A DNA stretch of 64,000 nt from positions 5,156,001 to 5,220,000 of the forward strand of contig NZ_CP045496.1 in assembly GCF_015500075.1 (NCBI RefSeq), read 5' to 3'. The stretch comes from Mesorhizobium sp. INR15. Lineage in GTDB: Bacteria > Pseudomonadota > Alphaproteobacteria > Rhizobiales > Rhizobiaceae. A program made the translations under genes and the position numbers. The notes beneath the pieces were generated by a model, which made no database searches, was not told the origin of the DNA, and was given only the letters and a program-made list of their open reading frames with translations. The stretch's first letter is position 1; each line of letters opens with the position of its first letter. Shown here one piece after another: positions 1-8,651 of this stretch.

Positions 1-403
1 CAACATTGTCCAGTGCAAAGCCGGGCGCCGCGTCGGCGAAGGCCCGAGGCGACAGCGTCTGGATCAGCGCGCCCTCGCCGCGAATGCGTTCGGCCGCTTC
101 CGTCCAGCTCGCTTCATTGTCCTTGCCGCATACCCACATCATGCCGACTTCGGTGACAAAGGAGCCCTCGCCGGCGATCTCCGGCAGCGACACCAATATC
201 TCGCGGCCACGGATGGAGAGCTGTGACAGTTCCGGCATCAGATAGAAGGCATGCAGCAAGGCGGACGACTTGCCGGACGGGCCTCCTGCGGGATGCGTCT
301 GTTCGATGAGTGTTACCGCCGTTCCGGCGGCAGCCAGATGATAGGCAGCGCTTGATCCGACAATTCCCGCGCCAACGACAATGACGTCGCTTCCGTTCCG
401 CAT
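1..403 (-). CDS. FAD-dependent oxidoreductase, DadA/sarcosine-oxidase-like (N-terminal part)
   Basis: The reading frame starts at an ATG at 403-401 and runs off the left edge, so only about 134 N-terminal residues are visible. Residues 6-20 form the Rossmann dinucleotide-binding motif VIVVGAGIVGSSAA, followed by an acidic residue closing the second strand (LIEQ). This is typical of the DAO family of flavin oxidases and dehydrogenases for amino acids, sarcosine or gamma-glutamylamines. It diverges from the RpiR regulator, sharing about 155 bp of promoter region, so it is probably part of the same regulon. Inference: it could oxidise an amine produced by the neighbouring polyamine genes, as PuuB does. 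The substrate cannot be told from this fragment. Confidence 0.8.
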   Translation of the reverse strand, partial: MRNGSDVIVVGAGIVGSSAAYHLAAAGTAVTLIEQTHPAGGPSGKSSALLHAFYLMPELSQLSIRGREILVSLPEIAGEGSFVTEVGMMWVCGKDNEASWTEAAERIRGEGALIQTLSPRAFADAAPGFALDNV

Positions 404-483
404 AGCTGTTCCCCACAGTCTCTCTGGCTGTTTTGCGACAAGCTAGAGCTAACAAACGCATCTTGTCAACATCTCTTCATTCT

Positions 484-513
484 TGACCGACATTTAAATC
501 TCTGTAATAAATT
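484..513 (+). promoter_or_regulatory. Candidate promoter of the RpiR-led operon
   Basis: The divergent region 404-558 contains an AT-rich patch unlike the surrounding sequence. TTGACC at 484-489 and TAAATT at 508-513 are separated by 18 bp and resemble -35 and -10 elements. The start codon lies 46 bp downstream. This is a motif match by eye only; an RpiR operator may overlap it. Confidence 0.3.
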
Positions 514-558
514 CAACACAACGAGGCAGAGAGCCCAGCACGCATTTCGGGGAGGCCC

Positions 559-1479
559 ATGGCGATACGCGATGTTCTGATGCGCCAGGATTTGGCGCTG
601 ACGCCGTCGGAGGAAAAGATTGTCCGCCTGCTTCTGACGGACTATCCGACCTCTGGCCTTGGCACTGCTTCGGCTTTGGCGCGACGCGCTGGGGTGAGCG
701 ACCCGACCGTGGTCAGGCTGGTGGTGAAGCTCGGCTACGAAGGCTTCCCGGATTTTCAATCAAAGCTTCTGGCGGAGGTCGAAGCAAGGCTGCATTCGCC
801 TCTGCTGATGATGGAGGCGAAGCGGCAGAGCGGCACCAATGACAGCGCCGTGCTGGCCTATCTCGATTCCGTCACCCTGGCATTGCAGAAAGCCACCGCC
901 GCCACGCCGGTCCAGACCTATGAACGGGCGGCTCGCCTGCTGATGGAAACCAAGGGCGAAGTTGTCCTGGTCGGTGGCCGCTTCAGCCGTCACATCGCCG
1001 GCATGCTTGCCGGCTACCTGCTGCAGTTTCGCCCTGGCGTCCGCGATCTCGGTGTGCTGTCGCCGCAGACGTTCGACACACTGGCCGACCTTGGCCGCCG
1101 CGACGTGCTGATTGTCTTCGATTACCGCCGCTATCAGCTCGACGTGATGTCCTTTGCAAAGCAGGCAGCGGCATCCGATGTCCGCATTCTGCTGTTCACC
1201 GACCAATGGCTGTCGCCGATATCAGACCTTGCCGAAGTCACCATCGTCAGTCCGCTTGAAGTCGCCTCGCCCTATGACACGCTGGCGCCGGCGATCGCAC
1301 AGATGGAAGCCCTCACCGCCCATATCGTGTCCACGCTCGGCGATGAAGCCCGTGCCCGCATCGAACGGCTGGAGAAGGTACGGCATGCCAATGCCGTGAC
1401 GCTCGACAGCGACCCCGAAGACAGTGGCGCACGCAAAACACCCGGACCCAAATCAGCAAAGCAGGACCACAAAGCATGA
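559..1479 (+). CDS. MurR/RpiR family transcriptional regulator
   Basis: A 306-residue protein with the two-domain layout of the RpiR family. The N-terminal helix-turn-helix (about residues 1-80) includes the family-typical SDPTVVRLVVKLGYEGFPDF. A C-terminal SIS domain (about 125-260) normally binds a phosphosugar or other small effector. The last 35 residues are a charged, low-complexity tail. It is the first gene of a run of seven co-directional genes for amine/amino-acid turnover, and its stop overlaps the next start by 4 bp. It is therefore likely to be the local regulator of that operon and perhaps of the divergent flavin oxidoreductase. The effector is unknown. Confidence 0.9.
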   Translation: MAIRDVLMRQDLALTPSEEKIVRLLLTDYPTSGLGTASALARRAGVSDPTVVRLVVKLGYEGFPDFQSKLLAEVEARLHSPLLMMEAKRQSGTNDSAVLAYLDSVTLALQKATAATPVQTYERAARLLMETKGEVVLVGGRFSRHIAGMLAGYLLQFRPGVRDLGVLSPQTFDTLADLGRRDVLIVFDYRRYQLDVMSFAKQAAASDVRILLFTDQWLSPISDLAEVTIVSPLEVASPYDTLAPAIAQMEALTAHIVSTLGDEARARIERLEKVRHANAVTLDSDPEDSGARKTPGPKSAKQDHKA

Positions 1480-2123
1480 CCCAAGCCCTTCCCAAGCGAA
1501 ACGAAGCCTTCCGCCCCGGCGAAACGGCGATCCTGCTCGTTGACATGCAGCGCATCTGGCTGGAGCCGGGCGCCGATCCATCGCACCCGGAACGCGGCCC
1601 CGATCACTATTTCTACCGGCAGACCGCGTCGCAGACGATTCCCAATCAGGAACGTTTGCTGGCAGCCGCGCGCGCCAACGGCGTCGAGGTCATCCACACC
1701 ATCATCCAGAGCCTGACCGAAGACGGCCGTGACCGCTCGCTCGACCACAAACTGACGCCAATCCATGTCGCGCCCAGCCTCCCCGAGGGTTTGCCGGTGC
1801 CGTCACTGGCGCCGGTCGGCGACGAAATCATGCTCCCGAAGACGTCATCCGGCCTCTTCAATTCGACCAATGTCGATTACCTGCTGAAGAACCTCGGCAT
1901 CCGCTATCTCGTCGTCGTCGGCGTGCTCACCGATCAATGCGTTGACATGACGGTGCGCGACGGTGCCGACCGGGGCTATCTCATAACCTGCGTGTCGGAC
2001 GCTTGCGCCACCATCACGCAGGAGCGCCATGACATCGCGCTCAAGGCGTTCGGCGGCTATTGCTGGGTCACCGACACCGATACCGTTGTCGCCCGTTTCG
2101 AAGGCTTGGGAAAACCTGCATGA
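1476..2123 (+). CDS. Isochorismatase-family cysteine hydrolase
   Basis: 215 residues, usual length for the isochorismatase-like hydrolase superfamily. The catalytic triad is visible: Asp23 (LLVDMQ), Lys122 (LPKTSSG) and Cys155 (TDQCVDMTVRDG). The superfamily includes nicotinamidase, isochorismatase, N-carbamoylsarcosine amidohydrolase and biuret hydrolase. ATG at 1476 overlaps the end of the RpiR gene and its own stop overlaps the next start (ATGA). Inference from context: agmatine deiminase lies downstream and no nitrilase-type AguB is present, so this enzyme could remove the carbamoyl group from N-carbamoylputrescine. Family membership is secure; substrate is a guess. Confidence 0.88.
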   Translation: MTQALPKRNEAFRPGETAILLVDMQRIWLEPGADPSHPERGPDHYFYRQTASQTIPNQERLLAAARANGVEVIHTIIQSLTEDGRDRSLDHKLTPIHVAPSLPEGLPVPSLAPVGDEIMLPKTSSGLFNSTNVDYLLKNLGIRYLVVVGVLTDQCVDMTVRDGADRGYLITCVSDACATITQERHDIALKAFGGYCWVTDTDTVVARFEGLGKPA

Positions 2124-3442
2124 CATCGATCGTCGAGCCCCTGGTCGCAGTCGTCACCACGGATCTTTCCGCCGTCACGCGGGGCCGCTTCGTTGTCGAA
2201 AGCAAGCTGCAGAAAACCGCCGCGACCGGCGTCGGTTGGCTACAGGCCAACCTGTCGCTGACGCCGTTCAACTCGATCGTCAATCCCAATCCCTGGGGTT
2301 CGTCGGGCGACCTGCGGCTCATACCCGATCTCAAGGCGCGGTTTCGCACCGCACGGACCGGATCGGCGACGCCTTTCGACATGGTCGCCGGCGACCTCGT
2401 CGAACTCGACGGCAGCCCCTGGCTTGGCTGTACGCGGACAATGCTCAGGGATGCGCTTGCGGATCTGAAGGCCGCGACCGGCCTGTCCGTCGTCGCTGCC
2501 TTCGAGCATGAGTTCCATGTTGCCGACGGCGGCTTCGCGCCTGCGCATTCGCTATCTTTTGCGGCGCTCAGGCGTACCGATCCTTTCGCGCCCAACCTGA
2601 TGGCGGCGTTGGAGGAAGCGGGCATCGGACCCGAAGTCGTCATCGCCGAATTCGGCAGTGAACAATTCGAGGTGACAAACGAGCCGGCCGGCGCACTGAC
2701 GGCGGCAGACCGCGCCGTCGCCATCCGCGAAATCACGCGGGAGTTGGCGCGCAATGCCGGCTGGCAAGCCAGCTTCGCGCCCAAGCCCGCTCCCGACGCT
2801 GTCGGCAACGGCGTACATATCCATTTCAGCTTTGTCGATGAAGCGGGCAAGCCGGCAACCTATGATCCGTCGCAACCCGGCGGCCTTTCCAGCCAGGCCG
2901 GCGCGTTCTGTGCCGGCGTGGTGCGCCATCTGCCGGCGATCACCGCGATGACCGCATCGAGCGTGTCGTCGTTCTATCGGCTGAAGCCGCACAGCTGGAG
3001 CTCGTCCTACACCTGGCTGGCCGATCGCGACCGCGAGGCGACGCTGCGCATCTGCCCGACAGTGACAATGGGCGGACGCGACCCGGCACGGCAATACAAT
3101 GTCGAGTACCGGGCCGCCGATGCCACCGGCAATCCCTATCTGTCGCTTGCGGCGATCGTGCGCGCCGGGCTGGAAGGACTGAAAGCCAAGCTGCCGTCGC
3201 CGCCGCTGGTCACCGGCGACCCGACACTTATGAGCGAGGCGGAGCGGGCAAAGCTCGGCCTGGTGCGTCTGCCGGAAACCTTGCCGGCGGCGCTGGACGC
3301 ACTGCTGGCCGACAGCACGGTCACGGGCTGGTTCGCGCCCGCCTTCATCGAGACCTTTGTCGGCGTCAAACGGCACGAGAGCGAACGCATGGCAGGGCTC
3401 GACCCGGCTGCAGTCTGCGATGTCTACCGGACGCTCTATTGA
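2120..3442 (+). CDS. Glutamine synthetase-like ligase (possible gamma-glutamylamine synthetase)
   Basis: 440 residues from the ATG at 2120, which overlaps the previous stop in ATGA. A longer upstream reading is possible but lacks family similarity. Glutamine synthetase catalytic-domain landmarks are present in order: Glu129/Glu131 (AFEHEFH), the E-G-Q-E block at 177-184 (EFGSEQFE), GNGVHIHFSF around 229-238, the Arg-containing DRDREATLRI, and the NPYLSLAAIVRAGLEGL helix. The sequence is far from GlnA and lacks the adenylylation-loop tyrosine of GlnA that I would recognise. It belongs with the GlnA3/PuuA-type ligases that attach glutamate to amines. With an aminotransferase and agmatine deiminase alongside, gamma-glutamylation of putrescine or another amine is the likely role (inference). 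Confidence 0.85.
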   Translation: MTSIVEPLVAVVTTDLSAVTRGRFVVESKLQKTAATGVGWLQANLSLTPFNSIVNPNPWGSSGDLRLIPDLKARFRTARTGSATPFDMVAGDLVELDGSPWLGCTRTMLRDALADLKAATGLSVVAAFEHEFHVADGGFAPAHSLSFAALRRTDPFAPNLMAALEEAGIGPEVVIAEFGSEQFEVTNEPAGALTAADRAVAIREITRELARNAGWQASFAPKPAPDAVGNGVHIHFSFVDEAGKPATYDPSQPGGLSSQAGAFCAGVVRHLPAITAMTASSVSSFYRLKPHSWSSSYTWLADRDREATLRICPTVTMGGRDPARQYNVEYRAADATGNPYLSLAAIVRAGLEGLKAKLPSPPLVTGDPTLMSEAERAKLGLVRLPETLPAALDALLADSTVTGWFAPAFIETFVGVKRHESERMAGLDPAAVCDVYRTLY

Positions 3443-4209
3443 TGACTGCGCAGCCTGAAAAAGACTGGCCGGCTGCCGTCGAGGTCATCAACGAAAGCGG
3501 CCGCTCGGACATCGTGCTGTTGTGCGAACATGCCTCCAACCACATGCCGGCCGAATACGGCCTGCTGGGGCTGGACGCCAGGCATCTGCAGCGCCACATA
3601 GCCTGGGATGTTGGCGCCGCGGAGGTGACACGCCTGTTGTCGGCGCGGCTCGATGCGGCGGCTTTCCTGAGCGGCTATTCGCGGCTGCTGATCGATCTCA
3701 ACCGGCCATTGGGGGCCAAGGGCAGCATCCCGCTGCTGTCGGAAGACACCGACATTCCCGGCAATGCCGGCATCGTTCAGCAGGAACGGAACCGCCGCGC
3801 CGAGCTGATGTTTGCCCCGTTCCACGATCGGGTGGCGGCACATCTCGACCGCCGGGCGAAGGACGGCAGACCGACGCGGATCGTGACGATCCACTCTTTC
3901 ACACCGGTTTTCCTGGGCGTGTCCCGCCCATGGCATGCCGGTGTACTGTATGATCAGGCGGCCGATCTCGGCGAGGCTCTGCTTGCCGGCCTGCGTACCG
4001 ATACGGCACTCAACGTCTCCGCCAATGTGCCCTACGTGATCAGCCGCGACGCCGACTATGCCGTGCCGATCCATGGCGACGATCGAAACATACCTGCGGT
4101 CCTCGTCGAAATCCGGCATGATCTGTTGTCGAGCCGCTCCGGCATCGAGGAATGGGCGGACCGCCTTGCAACGGCGTTGCCCGCACGACAGACGGAGACA
4201 GCCTCGTGA
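3442..4209 (+). CDS. N-formylglutamate amidohydrolase family protein
   Basis: 255 residues from the ATG at 3442, whose A is the last base of the preceding stop (TGATG). The N-terminus IVLLCEHASNHMPAEYGLLGL is the conserved start of the FGase/HutG fold. Further conserved blocks follow: LLIDLNRP, the ERNRRAELMFAPFHDRV helix, TIHSFTPVFLGVSRPWHAGVLY and a terminal VLVEIRHDLL. A second family member, the true hutG, lies at 32137-32949, so this copy probably has another substrate. In this operon it could hydrolyse an N-acyl or gamma-glutamyl amide bond, a role played by PuuD in the classical putrescine route (inference). Confidence 0.85.
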   Translation: MTAQPEKDWPAAVEVINESGRSDIVLLCEHASNHMPAEYGLLGLDARHLQRHIAWDVGAAEVTRLLSARLDAAAFLSGYSRLLIDLNRPLGAKGSIPLLSEDTDIPGNAGIVQQERNRRAELMFAPFHDRVAAHLDRRAKDGRPTRIVTIHSFTPVFLGVSRPWHAGVLYDQAADLGEALLAGLRTDTALNVSANVPYVISRDADYAVPIHGDDRNIPAVLVEIRHDLLSSRSGIEEWADRLATALPARQTETAS

Positions 4210-5522
4210 TCAACCGCAGCCTGCGCGAGCGTGACGCCGCGACCATTGCCCAGATCGGCAAGCTGCGTTTCTCGCCGCTTAGCGTTGTTGGCGGCCAGGG
4301 CAACCGGCTCATCGAAGAAGGCGGCCGCTCGCTGCTCGATCTCTCCGCGTCCGCTGGCCCCGCTGTATTGGGCTACGGCCACCCGGCAATCGTCGAAGCG
4401 GTCGAAACGTCGGCCCGCAACATGGCCGGCGCCAGTCTTTTGCTCTATCCGAATGAACCGGCCGTCTCGCTTGCCGAGAGGCTTTTGGCCATCACGCCGG
4501 GAGACGGCGAACGGCGTGTCTGGTTCGGCCATTCCGGCTCGGATGCCAATGACTGCGCGGTGCGCGTGCTGCAGGCGACCACCGGCCGCTCACGCTTCAT
4601 TTCCTTCATCGGCTCCTATCACGGCAACCTCTCGGGCTCGATGGGCATCAGCGGCCACACCGCAATGACCCACACGCTGCCGAGACCGGGCGTGCTCCTG
4701 CTGCCCTACCCCGATCCCTACCGGCCGAATTTCAGCGCCGATGACGTGCTGGCGTTGCTTGACTACCAGTTCGAGACCACCTGCCCGCCGCACCAGGTAG
4801 CGGCCATCTTCATAGAGCCGCTGATGTCGGATGGCGGCCTGATTGTGCCGCCGCCGGGATTCCTCAAGGCGCTGCAGGAGCGTTGCCGCAAACATGGCAT
4901 CAAGATCGTGCTCGACGAGGTCAAGGTCGGCCTCGCCCGCAGCGGCATGATGCACTGTTTCCAGCATGAAGGGCTGACGCCCGACCTCGTCGTGTTCGGC
5001 AAGGGTATCGGCGGTGGCCTGCCGCTCTCAGCTGTCATCGGCCCGAAGGAGATCATGGACCATGCGCCGGCCTTCGCGCTGCAGACGACCGCCGGCAATC
5101 CGGTGGCGACGTCCGCCGGCAATGCGGTGCTGAGAACGATCGAGGCGGAAGGCCTGGTCGAGCGCTCGGCGCGTATCGGCACGCTGTTTTCCGATGCGCT
5201 GAGGGCGCTTGGCGAAAGACACGAAATCATTGGCGACGTTCGCGGGCGCGGTCTCGCCATCGGCGTCGACCTGGTCAAGGACCGCAAGACGCGCGAGCCG
5301 GTGGCGGCAACGATGACGGCCAAGATCATCTATCGCGGCTACGAGTTGGGCGCGGCTTTCAGCTATGTCGGATTGAAGGCCAATGTGCTCGAGTTCATGC
5401 CGCCGCTGACGCTTACAGAAGACGAAGTGGCCGAGGGTGTGGCAATCGTCGACCAGTCGATCACGGACGTCATGGCTGGCAAGGTCACTGACGCGGATGT
5501 TGCCTCTTTCATGATGTGGTGA
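4206..5522 (+). CDS. Class III PLP-dependent aminotransferase
   Basis: 438 residues from a GTG at 4206 that overlaps the preceding stop (GTGA); the upstream in-frame extension is shadow sequence. The fold-type I aminotransferase signature is clear: KIVLDEVKVGLARSG carries the PLP-ring aspartate, and LVVFGKGIGGGLPLSAVIG carries the Schiff-base Lys266. The class III subgroup includes 4-aminobutyrate, putrescine and diaminobutyrate aminotransferases and dialkylglycine decarboxylase. A Gly-Ser-Asp-Ala segment near residue 112 (HSGSDANDCAVR) fits the phosphate cup. It is the fifth gene of the RpiR-led operon and probably deaminates an amine or its gamma-glutamyl derivative. Confidence 0.88.
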   Translation: MINRSLRERDAATIAQIGKLRFSPLSVVGGQGNRLIEEGGRSLLDLSASAGPAVLGYGHPAIVEAVETSARNMAGASLLLYPNEPAVSLAERLLAITPGDGERRVWFGHSGSDANDCAVRVLQATTGRSRFISFIGSYHGNLSGSMGISGHTAMTHTLPRPGVLLLPYPDPYRPNFSADDVLALLDYQFETTCPPHQVAAIFIEPLMSDGGLIVPPPGFLKALQERCRKHGIKIVLDEVKVGLARSGMMHCFQHEGLTPDLVVFGKGIGGGLPLSAVIGPKEIMDHAPAFALQTTAGNPVATSAGNAVLRTIEAEGLVERSARIGTLFSDALRALGERHEIIGDVRGRGLAIGVDLVKDRKTREPVAATMTAKIIYRGYELGAAFSYVGLKANVLEFMPPLTLTEDEVAEGVAIVDQSITDVMAGKVTDADVASFMMW

Positions 5523-5614
5523 CGGCCGCCCTCACCGTCCCAAATGGGATATATGACTGATGTGGCTTTTGCGGTTGATTGCGACCTCAACCTTTCGAGA
5601 TCGCGGTCCACGGC

Positions 5615-6724
5615 ATGCCACGTACGCTTCAAACAACGCCCAGGCAGGATGGGTTTCGTGCCCCCGGCGAATTCGAGCCCAAGGCGGGCTGCTGGCTGAT
5701 CTGGCCTGAGCGCCCCGACACCTGGCGGCTGGGCGCCAAGCCAGCGCAGAAACTGTTTGCCGCCGTCGCCGCTGCGATCGCGCAAAGCGAACCGGTCACC
5801 ATCATCGCCTCGCAGAAGCAATGGCAGAATGCGCGGGCCCGCCTGCCCGAGCATGTCAGGGTGGTCGAGATGTCGACCAATGATTCCTGGCTGCGCGATT
5901 GCGGCCCCAATTTCGTCGTCAACGATCATGGCGACGTGCGCGGCGTCGATTGGACCTTCAACGCCTATGGCGGTTTCGACGGCGGGCTCTATCACCCATG
6001 GGATCTCGACGATGCCTTGGCTCGCAAGATACTCGAGACCGAGCATATGGACCGCTACCGGTCCCCGCTGATCGCCGAAGGCGGCGGGCTGCAATGCGAT
6101 GGCCAGGGCACGCTCATCACCACCGAACAGTGCCTGCTCAACCGCAACCGCAATGCCCATCTCGGCAAGCCCGAAGTGGAGCGGCAGTTGCAGGCCTATC
6201 TCGGGGTCGAGAAGATCATCTGGCTGCCGCGCGGCATGGCCTTCGACGAGACCGACGGCCATGTCGATGACCTTTGCTGCTTTGTCCGCCCCGGCGTCGT
6301 CGCGCTGAGCTGGACCGACGATCACGATGATCCGCAATATGAAATCGTCCGGGAAGCGGAAGACATTCTGCGTGCGGCCACCGACGCTCGCGGCCGTCTG
6401 CTTGAGATTCATCGGCTCTACCACCCACTGCCGAGCGAGATGACGGCCAAGGAAAGCGAAAGCATCGACCTGGTGGATTCGACCTGGGCGCGGCCGGCCG
6501 GCAATCGTGTCGCCGCGAGCTACATCAACTATTACCCAGGCAACAGCGTGGTGGTCGTTCCGGAATTCGGCTGCGACCTTGACCGGGGCGCAAAGGCGAC
6601 GCTTGCCGGCCTGTTTCCCGACCACCGGATCATCGGCATAGAAAACTCGCGCGAGATACTGCTCGGCGGCGGCAATGTGGCGTGCATCACCTTGCCGGTC
6701 TACGCCGGGCGAACGGCTTCATAG
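5615..6724 (+). CDS. aguA: Agmatine deiminase
   Basis: Guanidinium hydrolase of the pentein fold converting agmatine to N-carbamoylputrescine and ammonia. 369 residues from ATG 5615; a TTG twelve codons upstream (5579) is possible but less likely. Family motifs are strong: TPRQDGFRAPGEFEP at the N-terminus, LIWPERPDTWRLGAKPAQ, TNDSWLRDCGPNFV, the His-containing DETDGHVDD and the catalytic Cys357 in LGGGNVACIT. Most homologues read GGGNIHCIT here, so the residue before the cysteine is Ala instead of His. It follows the aminotransferase after 92 bp and precedes a putrescine-type binding protein, which fits an agmatine/putrescine route. Confidence 0.92.
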   Translation: MPRTLQTTPRQDGFRAPGEFEPKAGCWLIWPERPDTWRLGAKPAQKLFAAVAAAIAQSEPVTIIASQKQWQNARARLPEHVRVVEMSTNDSWLRDCGPNFVVNDHGDVRGVDWTFNAYGGFDGGLYHPWDLDDALARKILETEHMDRYRSPLIAEGGGLQCDGQGTLITTEQCLLNRNRNAHLGKPEVERQLQAYLGVEKIIWLPRGMAFDETDGHVDDLCCFVRPGVVALSWTDDHDDPQYEIVREAEDILRAATDARGRLLEIHRLYHPLPSEMTAKESESIDLVDSTWARPAGNRVAASYINYYPGNSVVVVPEFGCDLDRGAKATLAGLFPDHRIIGIENSREILLGGGNVACITLPVYAGRTAS

Positions 6725-6755
6725 GCCACGGCTTCAAGGCCAAGAGGAGAACAAG

Positions 6756-7856
6756 ATGCGTATTGCGATTGTCGCCGGCATGGCTGCCATGCTTGTCGCC
6801 GGAGCGTCCATGCCAGCATGGGCAGACGATGAGAAGGTGGTCAACGTCTTCAACTGGTCGGACTATATCGCGCCCGACACCGCCGAGAAATTCGAGAAGG
6901 AAACAGGCATCAAGGTTCGCTACGACGTTTACGATTCCAACGAGATTCTGGAAACCAAGCTGCTTGCCGGCGGCACCGGTTATGACGTGGTCTATCCCTC
7001 AGCCTACCCTTTCCTGAAGAACCAGGTCGCGGCAGGTGCATTCCAGCCGATGGATCGCGCGAAAGTGCCAAACTTCGCCAAACTCGATCCGCAAGCGCTG
7101 TCGCTGATCAGCATGGCTGATCCGCGGAACGAGCACGCGGTCCCCTACATGATGGTCACCGATGGCGTCGGCTACAACGTCAAGGCGGTGAAGGCGCGCA
7201 TGGCCGATGCACCCATCGATTCGCTCGACATGATCTTCAAGGTCGATGTCGTCAAGAAATTCGCCGATTGCGGTGTCACCATCCTCGACGCGCCAACGGA
7301 AATCCTGCCGATCGCGATGAATTACCTGGGTCTCGACCCGCATTCGACGGATCCGGCGGATCTCGCCAAGGCCGAGGCACTGCTGGTCAGCGTGAGGCCC
7401 TATATCCGCTACTTCCATTCATCGAAATACATCAACGATCTGGCCAATGGCGACATCTGCGTTGCCCTCGGCTGGTCCGGCGATGTCCTGCAGGCGCATA
7501 CGCGCGGTGTGGAAGCCGGCAATGGAGTGGATGTTGCCTACTCCATCCCCAAGGAAGGAACAGTGGTCAATTTCGACACGATGGCCGTGCCGAAAGACGC
7601 GCCACATCCCGACAACGGTTTGCTCTGGATCAACTTCAACTTGCGGCCGGACATCGCCGCGGCCAATTCGAATTATGTTTCCTACGCCAATCCCGTGCCG
7701 GAAGCCCGTGCCCTGATGGACCCGTCGGTGGCCAACAACCCCGGCATCTATCCGCCCGAAGCGGTCAGGGCCAAGCTGGTGGTGGTCCATACCAGCGACA
7801 GCAAGACACTGCGCGTTCAAAACCGCATTTGGACGAAGATCGTCTCCGGGCAATGA
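6756..7856 (+). CDS. PotF/PotD-like polyamine ABC transporter substrate-binding protein
   Basis: 366 residues starting at ATG 6756, six bases after an AGGAGA ribosome site at 6745-6750. The first 25 residues are a signal peptide (hydrophobic core GMAAMLVAGASM, cleavage after AWA). The mature protein begins with VVNVFNWSDYIAPDT, the hallmark of spermidine/putrescine binding proteins, and continues with YDVVYPSAYPFL and the LGWSGDVLQA segment. It would deliver putrescine or agmatine to an ABC permease in the periplasm. No cognate permease or ATPase follows; the next genes are on the other strand, so it is either an orphan or works with a system elsewhere. Confidence 0.9.
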   Translation: MRIAIVAGMAAMLVAGASMPAWADDEKVVNVFNWSDYIAPDTAEKFEKETGIKVRYDVYDSNEILETKLLAGGTGYDVVYPSAYPFLKNQVAAGAFQPMDRAKVPNFAKLDPQALSLISMADPRNEHAVPYMMVTDGVGYNVKAVKARMADAPIDSLDMIFKVDVVKKFADCGVTILDAPTEILPIAMNYLGLDPHSTDPADLAKAEALLVSVRPYIRYFHSSKYINDLANGDICVALGWSGDVLQAHTRGVEAGNGVDVAYSIPKEGTVVNFDTMAVPKDAPHPDNGLLWINFNLRPDIAAANSNYVSYANPVPEARALMDPSVANNPGIYPPEAVRAKLVVVHTSDSKTLRVQNRIWTKIVSGQ

Positions 7857-7869
7857 CGCCGTGCCCCGG

Positions 7870-8640
7870 TCAACTCACCAGTCTCGGCGCAACGATGGCC
7901 GGCGCGCGCAGCGCCATCAGTTCGACCTGGGAGTGAACACCCAGCTTGCCGTAGATGCTCTTGATATGGTTGCGAACCGTGCCTGACGAGATGGCGAGGC
8001 GGCGCGCGATGGACTTGGCGCAGCCGCCCGCCAGCAGCAGACGCGTAATCTCGGTTTCGCGCGCGCTGAGCGCCGAAAAATCGCTGATGGCAGTTATGCG
8101 GTGGCCGTCGCGCCCTAGCAAATGCCACAGCCTGCCCAGCAACATGCGTGTCGCGGGGTTCGCCGCTTTGGCAATGGACAGTTCAGCCTCGCCGAAAGGC
8201 GGCGCGCCTCTCCTGCGCCAATAAGTAATGAAGCCCGCCGTCGAGGCGTCGAGATTGAACACGCCGGTGATCTCATCGCAGCTCTCCGACGGATCGTAGA
8301 ACTCGCGGTAGTAGCGGCTGCGCTCGAAGTCATCCGTGGCAAGCGACGTTAGCGGCAAAAGAAAATCATCCGCCGAACGCGTGAAAAGCTGGAAGAATGG
8401 ATCGTGCTTGTAGCTGAGCGCATCGTAAGCGCGGTTCCAGCGATCCGGGCCGCCTTCATCGATGGTCATCGGCGCGGTGCCGCGATTGTAGAGGCCGACA
8501 TAGACGCGATCGGACGCAAACAGCTCGCGCGCGCCTGCCGAAACGCTCGCTGCCAGATGTTGGGGAGTCTGTGCGCTCGCGGCAGTGGCGATGGCCACGC
8601 TCCATCGTTCAAACTGGCCGGCGGACAAACTGAGCTGCAT
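7870..8640 (-). CDS. LuxR-family transcriptional regulator
   Basis: 256 residues from ATG 8640, nine bases after AGGA; a TTG two codons earlier is less likely. A LuxR-type helix-turn-helix occupies residues about 190-250 (LSARETEITRLLLAGGCAKS then SSGTVRNHIKSIYGKLGVHS). The N-terminal 180 residues show no acyl-homoserine-lactone pocket that I recognise and no receiver aspartate, so the input is unknown. It is co-transcribed behind the membrane protein at 8652-9434 (11 bp gap) and converges on the polyamine operon. Confidence 0.85.
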   Translation of the reverse strand: MQLSLSAGQFERWSVAIATAASAQTPQHLAASVSAGARELFASDRVYVGLYNRGTAPMTIDEGGPDRWNRAYDALSYKHDPFFQLFTRSADDFLLPLTSLATDDFERSRYYREFYDPSESCDEITGVFNLDASTAGFITYWRRRGAPPFGEAELSIAKAANPATRMLLGRLWHLLGRDGHRITAISDFSALSARETEITRLLLAGGCAKSIARRLAISSGTVRNHIKSIYGKLGVHSQVELMALRAPAIVAPRLVS

Positions 8641-8651
8641 GATCAACGATC

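Noticed and set aside
5521..5614. Possible guanidine or polyamine riboswitch ahead of agmatine deiminase
   Set aside because: I could not find the conserved paired helices of ykkC-type or related RNAs.
5363..6625. 420-codon minus-strand frame over agmatine deiminase
   Set aside because: Antisense shadow; the plus strand has complete catalytic motifs.
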